64,000 nt of DNA from an uncultured Eubacteriales bacterium (lineage in GTDB: Bacteria > Bacillota > Clostridia > TANB77 > CAG-508), in the NCBI GenBank assembly GCA_905203305.1, contig CAJKVH010000004.1, positions 1 through 64,000 of the forward strand, read 5' to 3'. A program made the translations under genes and the position numbers. How positions within the stretch are numbered: position 1 is the stretch's first letter; the number at the start of each line of letters is the position of its first letter. The notes beneath the pieces were generated by a model. That model was not told the origin of the DNA. It worked only from the letters and a program-made list of their open reading frames with translations, and ran no database searches. Shown piece after piece: positions 47,422-56,143 of this stretch.

Positions 47422-48016
47422 ATTTTAATATTTTTCTTATTTCATCAAATAATAAAGGTTTAAATTCTTCAATTGGAAGAGGCATACTATATAATATAGA
47501 ATTAAAACAAGTAGAACTTGCAAGCTCTATTATCATAAATAATGTAGCCTCAGGGCTTTTTAGATTTAGATTATTTTCTTTCACACCATTCATAAAAATG
47601 CTATAAATAGAATCATCTTCAGAATACCTTAAATCTGCAATTTTACTAACAGCTTTATTGTAAATTCCCCAAGAAAGATTTTTAGAAATGAATTTTAATA
47701 AAATATGATTTTTATTTAAAGCATTAATTATGTGATCTATAATAAAAATAATTTGTTCATCAAATTTTTCTATATTTGTTTTCTTTAAAGCTTTAACAGC
47801 ATCAGAAAAAAGCCTTTGAGACTTTCTTTCAATCAATCTATTTTGAATATCATATTTATCTTTAAAATATAGGTAAAAAGTTCCTTTGCCAACACCTGCA
47901 CTTTCTGCAATATCTTGAATAGACGTATCTTTAAAGCCTTTTTTAGTAAAAAGGTTAAATGCAGAGTTTAATAAAGTTTCTTCTTTTATTTTTTTCTTTT
48001 CATCTGATTTCTTCAT
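47420..48016 (-). CDS. TetR-family repressor
   Basis: A 198-residue TetR-type regulator. The N-terminal helix-turn-helix is intact: LFTKKGFKDTSIQDIAESAG followed by VGKGTFYLYFKDKYDI. The ligand domain is poorly conserved, as usual. It is transcribed away from a fragment of a YhgE-like gene; a symmetrical operator and facing -35 boxes occupy the gap. Such regulators typically repress the divergent membrane transporter and themselves. Confidence 0.92.
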   Translation of the reverse strand: MKKSDEKKKIKEETLLNSAFNLFTKKGFKDTSIQDIAESAGVGKGTFYLYFKDKYDIQNRLIERKSQRLFSDAVKALKKTNIEKFDEQIIFIIDHIINALNKNHILLKFISKNLSWGIYNKAVSKIADLRYSEDDSIYSIFMNGVKENNLNLKSPEATLFMIIELASSTCFNSILYSMPLPIEEFKPLLFDEIRKILK

Positions 48017-48109
48017 AAAAATACCTCGTTTCTTAATGTGAATTTTAATAAGTTACATAATAATTATTACATAATTTTAAAATATAGTCAACAATTTAAA
48101 ATAAATATA

Positions 48110-48138
48110 TTGACTAGTGGTCACAAAAGCGATAAAAT
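48110..48138 (+). promoter_or_regulatory. Promoter with embedded TetR operator
   Basis: TTGACT (48110-48115), 17-base spacer, TAAAAT (48133-48138). The -35 lies within the dyad TGAC-N5-GTCA (48111-48123). A reverse-facing TTGACT at 48092-48087 may serve the TetR gene. Confidence 0.65.
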
Positions 48139-48155
48139 GACAACGAAACGAAAGT

Positions 48156-48371
48156 TTGGACCAATTACAAGAAGGGGCAAAAACTTTATATAGCGGTGCT
48201 AGCACATTATCAGATGGAATGAATGAATTCGACAATAGTGGTATAAATACAATTTACAACTTTGTAAATGGAGATATAAAAGGAGCACAAACAAGACTTG
48301 AAAAACTAGGCAATTTAGCTAAAAACAATAGCAAATATAAATATATTTTAAAAGTAGATAATTTAAAATAA
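48156..48371 (+). pseudogene. Remnant of a YhgE/Pip-like membrane protein gene
   Basis: A 71-codon frame that opens only with TTG. Its content (KTLYSGASTLSDGMNEFDNS and AKNNSKYKYILKVDNLK) resembles the coiled, Gly/Ser-rich outer region of YhgE/Pip or ABC-2-type proteins, without any membrane helix. It sits directly behind the promoter and operator that a full transporter would be expected to use. The simplest reading is an internal deletion that removed the N-terminal and membrane parts. Confidence 0.5.
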
Positions 48372-48375
48372 TTCC

Positions 48376-48404
48376 TTGACTTTAAATATCATTTAAGATA
48401 AAAT
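48376..48404 (+). promoter_or_regulatory. dgkA promoter
   Basis: TTGACT (48376-48381), 17-base spacer, TAAAAT (48399-48404). The expected transcription start (about 48411) excludes the ATG codons at 48403 and 48409. Confidence 0.75.
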
Positions 48405-48438
48405 GCAAATGAAAATATATTTAAAAGGAACAAGAAAA

Positions 48439-48792
48439 TTGAAAAAAATAATAAATAGTTTTAAATATGCAATATGTGGAATAAAAACATCATTAAAATC
48501 AGAAAGAAACATGAAAATACATGTTACAACAATGATATTGGTTATAATAATGGGAATAATATTAAAAATAAGTAAATTTGAATGGATTATTTGCATAATA
48601 TTGTTCTCTATAGTAATAGGTGCAGAATTATTTAATACTTCGATAGAAATAGTTGTTGATATGATAACAAAAGAAAAAAACGAAATGGCAAAAAAAGCAA
48701 AAGACATTTCAGCTGGAGGAGTATTAGTAATAGCAATAGGATCAGCAATAATTGGACTTATAATATTTATTCCCAAAATAATATTATTATAA
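48439..48792 (+). CDS. dgkA: Undecaprenol/diacylglycerol kinase (DgkA type)
   Basis: A 117-residue small membrane kinase. Conserved are SFKYAICGIKTSLKSERNMK at the N-terminus, GAELFNTSIEIVVD (catalytic Glu and Asn) and AKDISAGGVLVIAIGS (the KD-AGAV-type motif). In Gram-positive bacteria such enzymes phosphorylate undecaprenol. TTG 48439 with AAGGAA is chosen because the promoter places the RNA start after the upstream ATGs. Confidence 0.88.
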   Translation: MKKIINSFKYAICGIKTSLKSERNMKIHVTTMILVIIMGIILKISKFEWIICIILFSIVIGAELFNTSIEIVVDMITKEKNEMAKKAKDISAGGVLVIAIGSAIIGLIIFIPKIILL

Positions 48793-48819
48793 AAATAAAA
48801 ATCAAAGGAGGAAAGAAAG

Positions 48820-49365
48820 ATGGAATATTTAGAAAAAGTATTAAAGAAAACAGGAATGAGCTCTTTAATTTCATCAATTATTTTTGCAATATTAGGTATA
48901 ATATTAATTGCAAGACCAGAAGGAACAATAAAGGTTATTTCTATTATATTAGGAGTAATGTTTGGGCTAATAGGGTTATACAAAATTATAAATTATTTAG
49001 ATAATAAAGGAAAATATGATTTTTATAATTATGATATAGCATATGGAATAATAGCTATAATTTTAGGATTTGTAACTATTTGTTATAGTAATCAAATAGG
49101 GGTTATATTTAGAATTATAATTGGATTATGGATATTATATAGTGCAATTATAAGATTTAATTTGTCATTAAAATTAAAAACAATAGAATCTAATATGTGG
49201 ATTTATAGTTTAGTAATTGCATTAATTATGGCAGGATGTGGAATATTTATTATTTGTAATTCAGGTGCAGTTATAGTAACACTTGGAGTATTTGTTGTAA
49301 TTTATTCTATATTAGATATTATTGAAAGTATAATATTCTTAAAAAATGTAAATAAATTAAGCTAA
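48820..49365 (+). CDS. DUF308/HdeD-like membrane protein
   Basis: A 181-residue protein with six hydrophobic helices in three pairs. The repeated pattern ILGIILIARPEGTIKVISII, ILGFVTICY and GIFIICNSGAVIVTLGVF matches the short-repeat DUF308 (HdeD) family. The role in Bacillota is unknown; HdeD is linked to acid stress in enterobacteria. RBS AAAGGAGG. Confidence 0.8.
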   Translation: MEYLEKVLKKTGMSSLISSIIFAILGIILIARPEGTIKVISIILGVMFGLIGLYKIINYLDNKGKYDFYNYDIAYGIIAIILGFVTICYSNQIGVIFRIIIGLWILYSAIIRFNLSLKLKTIESNMWIYSLVIALIMAGCGIFIICNSGAVIVTLGVFVVIYSILDIIESIIFLKNVNKLS

Positions 49366-49384
49366 TTTATATAAGGGATGTTTT

Positions 49385-50242
49385 ATGGAAAAAATAAAGA
49401 AAAATAAATGGTATAAGCGAATAGAAAAATTAATGTATAATATAAGAGTAGATCGTATAGGAGAATGTTCTGCACAATGTGCTTATTACACAATTTTGTC
49501 TTTTATACCATTTATTATTTTATTAATTACATTAATTCAATATACAAATATTTCTCCACAAACTTTATTTGAAGCAATATCAAAAATTATTCCCACAGGT
49601 ATGAATGAATTTGTTTTGAGTATAGTTCAAGAAGTTTATTCGAAATCTATTGGAACAGTTTCTGTATCTATTATATTTACAATTTGGGCGGCAGGAAAAG
49701 GATTATTTGCATTAACAAAAGGATTGCAAGTTGTATATAAAACAAATGGAAAAAAGCAAACTTCATATATATATTTAAGACTTAATGTTTTATTAGAAAC
49801 AATTTTATTTATTGTTTTAATAGTTTGTGGCCTTACAGTATTGGTGTTTGGAGAAACTTTTAAAAATATTGTGCAAGAACAATTTGGCGGAGTAAAAAAT
49901 TTTAGTATATTTTCATCTATTTTTACAGAGCTATTATTTATTTTTATTACTTTTTTAGTGTTTTTGTTATTATATAGATTTATGCCAAAACATAAAGTAA
50001 CATTTAAAAGCCAAGTTTTAGGTGCCATATTTGGAGCAATTGCACTTAATGTTGTCTCATTTGTATTTTCAAAATATTTATATATATTTAAAGGATTTTC
50101 TTGGACATATGGAAGCTTAACAACATTAATGCTTATAATGATGTGGACATATTCATGTTTTTATACCGTATTTTTAGGAGCAGAATTTAATAAATGGGTA
50201 ACAAAATTTAAAGAAGAAATAAATAAACCAGAGGTTTTATAA
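49385..50242 (+). CDS. YihY/BrkB-family membrane protein
   Basis: A 285-residue inner-membrane protein with about six helices. CSAQCAYYTILSFIPFIILL, TIWAAGKGLFALTKGLQVVY and SWTYGSLTTLMLIMMWTYSC are family hallmarks. Once named RNase BN, this family is now regarded as a membrane protein of unknown transport role. A terminator follows. Confidence 0.9.
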   Translation: MEKIKKNKWYKRIEKLMYNIRVDRIGECSAQCAYYTILSFIPFIILLITLIQYTNISPQTLFEAISKIIPTGMNEFVLSIVQEVYSKSIGTVSVSIIFTIWAAGKGLFALTKGLQVVYKTNGKKQTSYIYLRLNVLLETILFIVLIVCGLTVLVFGETFKNIVQEQFGGVKNFSIFSSIFTELLFIFITFLVFLLLYRFMPKHKVTFKSQVLGAIFGAIALNVVSFVFSKYLYIFKGFSWTYGSLTTLMLIMMWTYSCFYTVFLGAEFNKWVTKFKEEINKPEVL

Positions 50243-50258
50243 AGCCTCTGGTTTTACT
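50225..50258 (+). terminator. Rho-independent terminator after the YihY gene
   Basis: AAACCAGAGG/CCTCTGGTTT with a 10-base loop, overlapping the stop codon, then TTTT. Confidence 0.85.
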
Positions 50259-50320
50259 TTTATCAAATTATGTATATTTTCAAAATAATAGGAAAAACTT
50301 AAAACAAAAGGAGAAGTTTC

Positions 50321-51229
50321 ATGATTTACACATTAACTTTAAATCCAGCACTAGATTATACAATAAAATTAGAAAATTTATACTTAGGAAAGATAAATAT
50401 AACTAAAGAAACAGAAATTTTGCCAGGTGGAAAAGGAATTAACGTATCTACTGTATTAAAAAATTTAGAAATAGAATCTATTGCAATTGGATTTATTTCT
50501 GGGTTTACCGGAAAAGAAATAGAAAGAAAATTAAATGAAAATAATATAAAAACAGAATTTATAGGATTAGAAAACCAAAATTCGAGAATAAATATAAAAA
50601 TAATAGAAAAAACAAAAGAAACAGCTATAAATACTAAAGGACCAAATATTTTAAAAGAAGATATAGAAAAACTATATAAAAAAATAGAAAAAATAGAAGA
50701 TGGAGATTTTCTTGTTCTATCAGGAAGCATACCAAATGGAATTGATCAAGATATTTATGAAAAAATATGTGAAAAATTAAAAAACAAAAATATAAAAATT
50801 ATAGTAGATTCGACAAATGATTTATTGTTAAAAACATTGAAATTTAAACCATTTTTAATAAAACCTAATAAACCAGAATTAGAAGAAATATTTAAAACAA
50901 AAATAAAAAACAAAAAAGAAGCTATAAAATATGCACAAGTTTTGAAGGAAAAAGGAGCAAAAAATATTATTGTATCAATGGGAGAAGAAGGAGCTATTTT
51001 TATAGATGAAAATAAAAATAAATACAATATAGGTGCTTTAAAACCTAAAAAAATAGTAAATACGGTTGGAGCTGGAGATTCAATGATTGCAGGATTCTTA
51101 GCAGGATTTTTAAAATACAAAAATTATGAAAAAGCACTAAAGTTAGGGATTTCATCTGCAACTGCAACTGTTAGTACAATTTATTTAGGAACAAAAGAAG
51201 AAATTCTTGAATATTTTAATAAAATTTAA
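50321..51229 (+). CDS. fruK: 1-phosphofructokinase
   Basis: A 302-residue PfkB-family sugar kinase that converts fructose-1-phosphate to fructose-1,6-bisphosphate. The start TLTLNPALDYTIKL and PGGKGINVSTVLKN are typical of FruK. The C-terminal anion-hole and catalytic base are in NTVGAGDSMIAGFLAG. It is the first gene of fruK-fruA-ptsH-ptsI. Confidence 0.93.
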   Translation: MIYTLTLNPALDYTIKLENLYLGKINITKETEILPGGKGINVSTVLKNLEIESIAIGFISGFTGKEIERKLNENNIKTEFIGLENQNSRINIKIIEKTKETAINTKGPNILKEDIEKLYKKIEKIEDGDFLVLSGSIPNGIDQDIYEKICEKLKNKNIKIIVDSTNDLLLKTLKFKPFLIKPNKPELEEIFKTKIKNKKEAIKYAQVLKEKGAKNIIVSMGEEGAIFIDENKNKYNIGALKPKKIVNTVGAGDSMIAGFLAGFLKYKNYEKALKLGISSATATVSTIYLGTKEEILEYFNKI

Positions 51230-51261
51230 GTCAAAATAAATTTGTAGGAAGGAGGCACAAA

Positions 51262-53154
51262 ATGAAAATTACAGATTTAATAAATATAGAGGCAATTGAT
51301 TTAAATGTAAGAGCATTTTCAAAAGAAGATGTTATAAAGAAAGCAATAGATTTAATGTCTAAAAATGGAAATATATTAGATTTAAATGAATATGAAAAAT
51401 TGGTTTTTAATAGAGAACAAGAAGGGACAACAGGAATAGGAGAAGAAATTGCAATACCACATGGAAAAGGAAATTGTGTTTCAAAACCTGGAGTTTCAGC
51501 AATGGTAATACCAGATGGTGTAAATTTCAATTCTTTAGATGGAAAAGATGTAAAACTTTTATTTTTAATTGCAGCACCAGACACTAAAGACAATGTTCAT
51601 TTAAATGTTTTAAGTAAATTATCAAGTTTATTGATGAATGAAAATTTTAGAAATAAACTTTTAAATGCAAAGTCAAAAGAAGAATTTTTAAAAATAATAG
51701 ATGATACAGAAAGCATGCAAGAGAAATCAAAAAAAGATGAAAATGAAGATTATGAACTACTTGGAATAACAGCTTGTCCAACAGGAATTGCACATACTTA
51801 TATGGCAGCAGAAGGATTAGAAAATGCAGGAAATGAAATAGGACATAAAATAAAAGTAGAAACACAAGGTCAATCAGGAGCACAAAATATATTAACAGAT
51901 GAAGAGATAAAAAAAGCAAAAGCAATTATAATTGCAGCAGATGTTAATGTGGATTTATCAAGATTTGCTGGTAAAAAAGTTTTAAGAACAGGAGTAACAG
52001 ATGGAATTAGAAGACCAAAAGAATTAATTTATAAAGCTTTAAATGATGATATACCAATTTATAATAAAAAAGGAAATATAGAAGAAAATAATGAAAACAA
52101 TGGTAAAAGTGTATATAAACATTTAATGAGTGGTGTTACTCATATGCTTCCATTTGTTGTTGGTGGAGGAATACTAATTGCAATTGCATTTTTACTAGAT
52201 GATTATTCAATAAATCCATCAAATTTTGGTATGAACACACCAATTGCAGCATTTTTTAAGACAATAGGTGGAATGGCATTTGACTTTATGTTATTAATAC
52301 TTTCAGGATATATTGCAATGAGTATTGGAGATAGACCTGGTCTTGTTGTAGGTTTTGTAGGAGGAGCTATTGCAAAGGCAGGAACTACATTTTCATCACT
52401 TTCAAATCCAGAAGAAGTGCTTGTAAGTTCAGGATTCTTAGGAGCTTTACTTGCAGGATTTATTGGTGGATGGGTAATTTTATTTTTGAAAAAATTATTT
52501 AATTTTATGCCAAAAAGCTTAGAGGGAATAAGAACAATTTTAATTTATCCTGTTGCAGGAATATTACTAATAGGAATAATTATGATATTAATAAATCCAG
52601 TAGTTTCTGCGATAAATACAGGATTAAATAATTTCTTATTTTCACTAAGTGGAGTAAATAAAGTAATACTTGGAGCTATACTTGCAGGAATGATGTCTGT
52701 TGACTTAGGTGGGCCAGTAAATAAAGCAGCATATACTTTTGGAACGGGAATGCTAGCAGAAGGTCATTATGAAATTATGGCTGCAGTAATGATAGGAGGA
52801 ATGATTGCTCCTCTTGCAATAGCATTAATCGCAACATTTTTTCCAAAAAAACTTCCTAAAAAAGAAAGACAAGCAGGACTTTTAAATTATATTATGGGAC
52901 TATCTTTTATATCAGAAGGTGCAATACCATTTGCATCAGCAGACCCACTAAGAGTTTTACCATCTTGCGTAATAGGATCAGGAGTAGCAGGAGCTATGTC
53001 AATGGCATTTAATTGTACATTAATGGCTCCACATGGTGGAATATTTGTACTTCCTCTTATAGGAAATTGGGGATGGTATTTAGTATCTTTAATTGTAGGA
53101 TCAATTGTTTCTATGGCAATAATGGCAGGTTTAAAGAAAAATGTATGGGAATAA
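51262..53154 (+). CDS. fruA: Fructose PTS transporter subunit IIABC
   Basis: A 630-residue PTS permease with domains in order IIA-IIB-IIC. The IIA phospho-His is in EEIAIPHGKGNCV near residue 69. The IIB phospho-Cys is in ITACPTGIAHTYMAAEG near residue 172. The IIC membrane domain begins at about 290 (LMSGVTHMLPFVVGGGILIA) with eight or more helices. It imports fructose as fructose-1-phosphate, the FruK substrate. RBS AAGGAGG. Confidence 0.95.
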   Translation: MKITDLINIEAIDLNVRAFSKEDVIKKAIDLMSKNGNILDLNEYEKLVFNREQEGTTGIGEEIAIPHGKGNCVSKPGVSAMVIPDGVNFNSLDGKDVKLLFLIAAPDTKDNVHLNVLSKLSSLLMNENFRNKLLNAKSKEEFLKIIDDTESMQEKSKKDENEDYELLGITACPTGIAHTYMAAEGLENAGNEIGHKIKVETQGQSGAQNILTDEEIKKAKAIIIAADVNVDLSRFAGKKVLRTGVTDGIRRPKELIYKALNDDIPIYNKKGNIEENNENNGKSVYKHLMSGVTHMLPFVVGGGILIAIAFLLDDYSINPSNFGMNTPIAAFFKTIGGMAFDFMLLILSGYIAMSIGDRPGLVVGFVGGAIAKAGTTFSSLSNPEEVLVSSGFLGALLAGFIGGWVILFLKKLFNFMPKSLEGIRTILIYPVAGILLIGIIMILINPVVSAINTGLNNFLFSLSGVNKVILGAILAGMMSVDLGGPVNKAAYTFGTGMLAEGHYEIMAAVMIGGMIAPLAIALIATFFPKKLPKKERQAGLLNYIMGLSFISEGAIPFASADPLRVLPSCVIGSGVAGAMSMAFNCTLMAPHGGIFVLPLIGNWGWYLVSLIVGSIVSMAIMAGLKKNVWE

Positions 53155-53169
53155 TTTGGAGGTGATTTT

Positions 53170-53433
53170 TTGGTAAGAGATAAGATTGTTATAAAAAATG
53201 AAACTGGACTTCATGCAAGACCGGCAACTGAAATTGCCAAAGAAGCTATGAAATATGTATCTAATATAGAATTTATAGTAAATGGAAAAAATATAAATGC
53301 AAAATCTCCACTTATGATTATGGCGGCAGGAATTACAGAAAAAACAGATATGGAAATTATATGTGATGGAGAAGATGAAAAAGAAGCATTAGAAAATTTA
53401 AAAAGAGTTATTGAAGACCAAATAGATAAATAA
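53170..53433 (+). CDS. ptsH: Phosphocarrier protein HPr
   Basis: An 87-residue HPr. The phospho-His is in TGLHARPATEIA at residue 17, and the regulatory Ser is in NAKSPLMIMAAG; the segment differs from the usual KSIMGVMSL and may weaken HPr-kinase control. It starts with TTG 53170 after TTTGGAGGTG. It sits between fruA and ptsI. Confidence 0.93.
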   Translation: MVRDKIVIKNETGLHARPATEIAKEAMKYVSNIEFIVNGKNINAKSPLMIMAAGITEKTDMEIICDGEDEKEALENLKRVIEDQIDK

Positions 53434-53444
53434 AGGAGAGAACA

Positions 53445-55146
53445 ATGCGGAAAAGGTATAGGAATTTCTGAAGGGATTGGAATAGGAAAAGCAATTGTTT
53501 TGAAAACAGAAGAGTTAAAGCCAGAAAAAATAAGAATAGAAGATATAAATAAAGAAAAAGAAATTTTTTATAATGCAATAAATAAGGTAAAAAAAGAAAC
53601 AGAAGAATTAATAGAAAATCTGTCTGGAACTGATAAGGATATAATGCAAGCATATTTATTTATATTACAAGATGAAACTTTAATTAAAGAGATCATAAGT
53701 ATAATAGAAAATGAAAAATGTAATTCTGAATATGCAATAGAAGTAGGTTTTAATTCTATTATACAAATGTTTGAAAAAATGGATGATCCATATATGGCTG
53801 CAAGAAGCGGGGATATTGCAGACATGAAAAGAAAAGTTTTATCTAAAATAATGAATATAGAAGAAATAAATCTGTCAAAACTTCCTAAAAGTACAATTCT
53901 TATAGCTAGAGAAATATCTACATCTGATACAGCAAAATTAGATTTAAAAAATATTGAAGGAATAGTAACAGAAGTAGGGGGCGTAAATTCGCATACCGCA
54001 ATTATGGCAAGAACCAATAGAATCCCTGCTGTTGTTGGAATAAAGGATATAACAAATTTAGTGAAGGAAAATGATATAATTGCAATAAATGGTAAAACAG
54101 GAGAAATATTTTTAAATCCAGAAGCGGAAAAAAGAAGAGAATTGATGGAATTTAAAGAAAAACTAATATTAGAAAATCAAGAACTTGAAAAATATAAAAA
54201 TAAAAAGACAATTACAAAAGATAATCATGAAGTAGAAATTATGGCAAATATTGGTGGAACAAAAGATATAGCTCTTGTTATAAAAAATACAGCAGAAGGG
54301 ATAGGACTTTTTAGAAGCGAATTTTTATATATGAATTCTGACGATTTCCCAACAGAAAAGGAACAGTTTGAAGCTTATAAAAAGGTAGCTATAAGTCTCC
54401 CAAACAAGAAAATAATAATAAGGACTTTAGACATTGGTGGAGATAAAAACCTAAAATATATGAAACTTCCAAAAGAAGAGAATCCATTTTTAGGTTATAG
54501 AGCAATAAGAATTTATTTAGATAATATTTCAATGTTCAAAGTACAGCTAAGAGCTATTCTAGAGGCAAGTTATTATGGAGATTTAGCAATAATGTTTCCA
54601 ATGATAGCTTCTGTAAAAGAATTGGTAGATGCTAAAAAAATAGTGGAAGATGTAAAATCAGAACTAAGAAAAAAGAAAATTCCATTTGACGAAAATATAG
54701 AAATTGGAATAATGATAGAAATTCCATCAGCAGCAATTATGGCAGATGAACTTGCAAAAGAATGTGATTTCTTTAGTATTGGAACAAATGATTTGATTCA
54801 ATATACATTAGCTGTAGAAAGAGGAAATGAAAAAGTTGCAAGTCTATATACACATTTTCATCCGGCAGTTATAAGGCTAATTAAATATGTTATTGATTCT
54901 GCTCACAAAAATAAAATTCTATGTGGTATGTGTGGGGAGTCTGCAGGAGATGAATTATACATTCCTTTACTTATTGGTCTTGGACTAGATGAATTTTCTA
55001 TGAACTCTAATAATGTTTTAAAAAGCAGAAAACTTATAAGACATTTAAATTATGATGAATGTAAAAAATTAGCAGAAGATATTTTAAGTATGGTTCATAG
55101 AGAGGATATTAAAGCAAAATTAATTGAATTTAATAAAAAAATATAA
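53445..55146 (+). CDS. ptsI: PTS enzyme I, joined through a CGGA +1 site at codon 2
   Basis: A 566-residue phosphoenolpyruvate-protein phosphotransferase, the first PTS enzyme. ATG 53445 has AAAGGAGAG upstream. The next bases are CGGA; reading glycine gives MGKGIGISEGIGIGKAIVL, the family N-terminus. The zero frame (ATG-CGG-AAA-AGG-TAT) stops after eight codons. The phospho-His is in GGVNSHTAIMAR, the PEP site in GLFRSEFLYM and the C-terminal Cys in CGMCGESAGD. A TTG at 53500 could start the open frame but would lose the conserved N-terminus. Confidence 0.9.
53448..53451 (+). other. CGGA recoding site 5 (PtsI, Gly2)
   Basis: ATG-CGG-AAA-AGG-TAT-AGG-AAT-TTC-TGA in the zero frame; ATG-(C)GGA-AAA-GGT-ATA-GGA in the restored frame. 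The site directly follows the initiator codon. Confidence 0.82.
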
Positions 55147-55163
55147 AGGACTTAAAAAGTCCT

Positions 55164-55887
55164 TTAATTGCTTTCTATAAATAAGGCTTTAGCTATATAT
55201 GGCATTATTTCATCAAAACTATACCAACCAGAGCTTTTACTTGAATTTTCTAATCCGTTTGGATTTGATATATATACTAAATCTCCATCAGTTGCAAGTA
55301 AAACCATATAATGAGAAGCAGTTGTCCAACGATTATCTTGCGGCTTATTCCAAACACAAATTAAAATAGGCCTATTTGATTTTAAATGATCTACAAAAAC
55401 ATCTTTAGATAAAGATTTAGAATCATAATGAAAATCAGAATTTTTAATACCAAATGTATTTAAAAGTTCACTAGATATTTTTTCAGCATCAAGCCTTGGA
55501 TAATATTTTTTTCTTAAACTTTCTGGAGAATAACTCTTATTATATCCACTAAGAATGATGGATATTGAGGTTATTCCACATCCATTTTCAGCCATAGTTC
55601 CGACCCCAATATCTATTATTTGACCATGAAGAAGATCCATTTTGTTTATATTCTTTATATATTTTTTTATTAACATCTACAGTTGTAAATGTTGTAAAAT
55701 AACCATTTTTGCCATAAACAATTTCTTGACCTTTACCTTTATAGTTTTCATTTTTATCTAATTTTATAATATCATATTTTTCATTTAAACTTAAAGTTTG
55801 GTTATTTATATAAAAATGCTTGTATAAATTAGTAATAATAAGTATAATAACTACGAAAAATAATATTTTTTTAAATTTCATAAACAT
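55164..55887 (-). CDS. C39-like peptidase domain protein, joined through a CGGA +1 site
   Basis: A 240-residue membrane-anchored protein after joining two frames. The first part (ATG 55887, RBS AAAGGATGG) has a hydrophobic anchor at about 6-22 and an outer linker ending NNRYWG. CGGA at 55602-55599 then leads into the +1 frame GTMAENGCGITSISIILSGY, a C39-type papain-like domain with Cys in ENGCGITS, His in TTASHYMVLLA and Asn/Asp in YISNPNG. The zero frame would stop four codons after CGG. Such proteins are cell-surface cysteine peptidases or peptidoglycan enzymes. Confidence 0.82.
55599..55602 (-). other. CGGA recoding site 6 (C39-like protein, Gly96)
   Basis: Minus strand TGG-GGT-CGG-AAC-TAT-GGC-TGA in the zero frame; GGT-(C)GGA-ACT-ATG-GCT-GAA in the restored frame, running into the catalytic cysteine. 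Confidence 0.82.
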
Positions 55888-56071
55888 TCCATCCTTTTTC
55901 CAAGTTAGATATATTATATAAACACTAGAGAAATAATGCTTTAAGAAAATTTAAAAAAGTAATTAATTTTTTATTAATTTTTTGAAAAATATGTAACATA
56001 TCTGTAACACAAATGTAACAATACTTTTAACCTTACAGGCAAAATAAGTATAAAAACTTTAAAATTAAATT

Positions 56072-56085
56072 GTTGCAATTGCAAC
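56072..56085. promoter_or_regulatory. Palindromic operator GTTGCA-N2-TGCAAC, copy 2
   Basis: GTTGCAATTGCAAC, a perfect palindrome. Its centre is about 40 bases before the predicted nrdD transcription start, the place used by Crp/Fnr activators at class II promoters. Confidence 0.65.
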
Positions 56086-56103
56086 AGTTTAATTTTGTTT
56101 TAG

Positions 56104-56112
56104 TGTTATAAT
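56104..56112 (+). promoter_or_regulatory. Extended -10 promoter of nrdD
   Basis: TGTTATAAT (TATAAT at 56107-56112). The -35 place overlaps the palindrome, as in activator-dependent promoters. Confidence 0.65.
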
Positions 56113-56143
56113 TCTAACCATCACAAAGAGGAGGAAATGAAAA

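Noticed and set aside
47412..47606. Plus-strand ORF within the TetR gene
   Set aside because: Shadow frame of the TetR gene without an RBS, starting inside the terminator.
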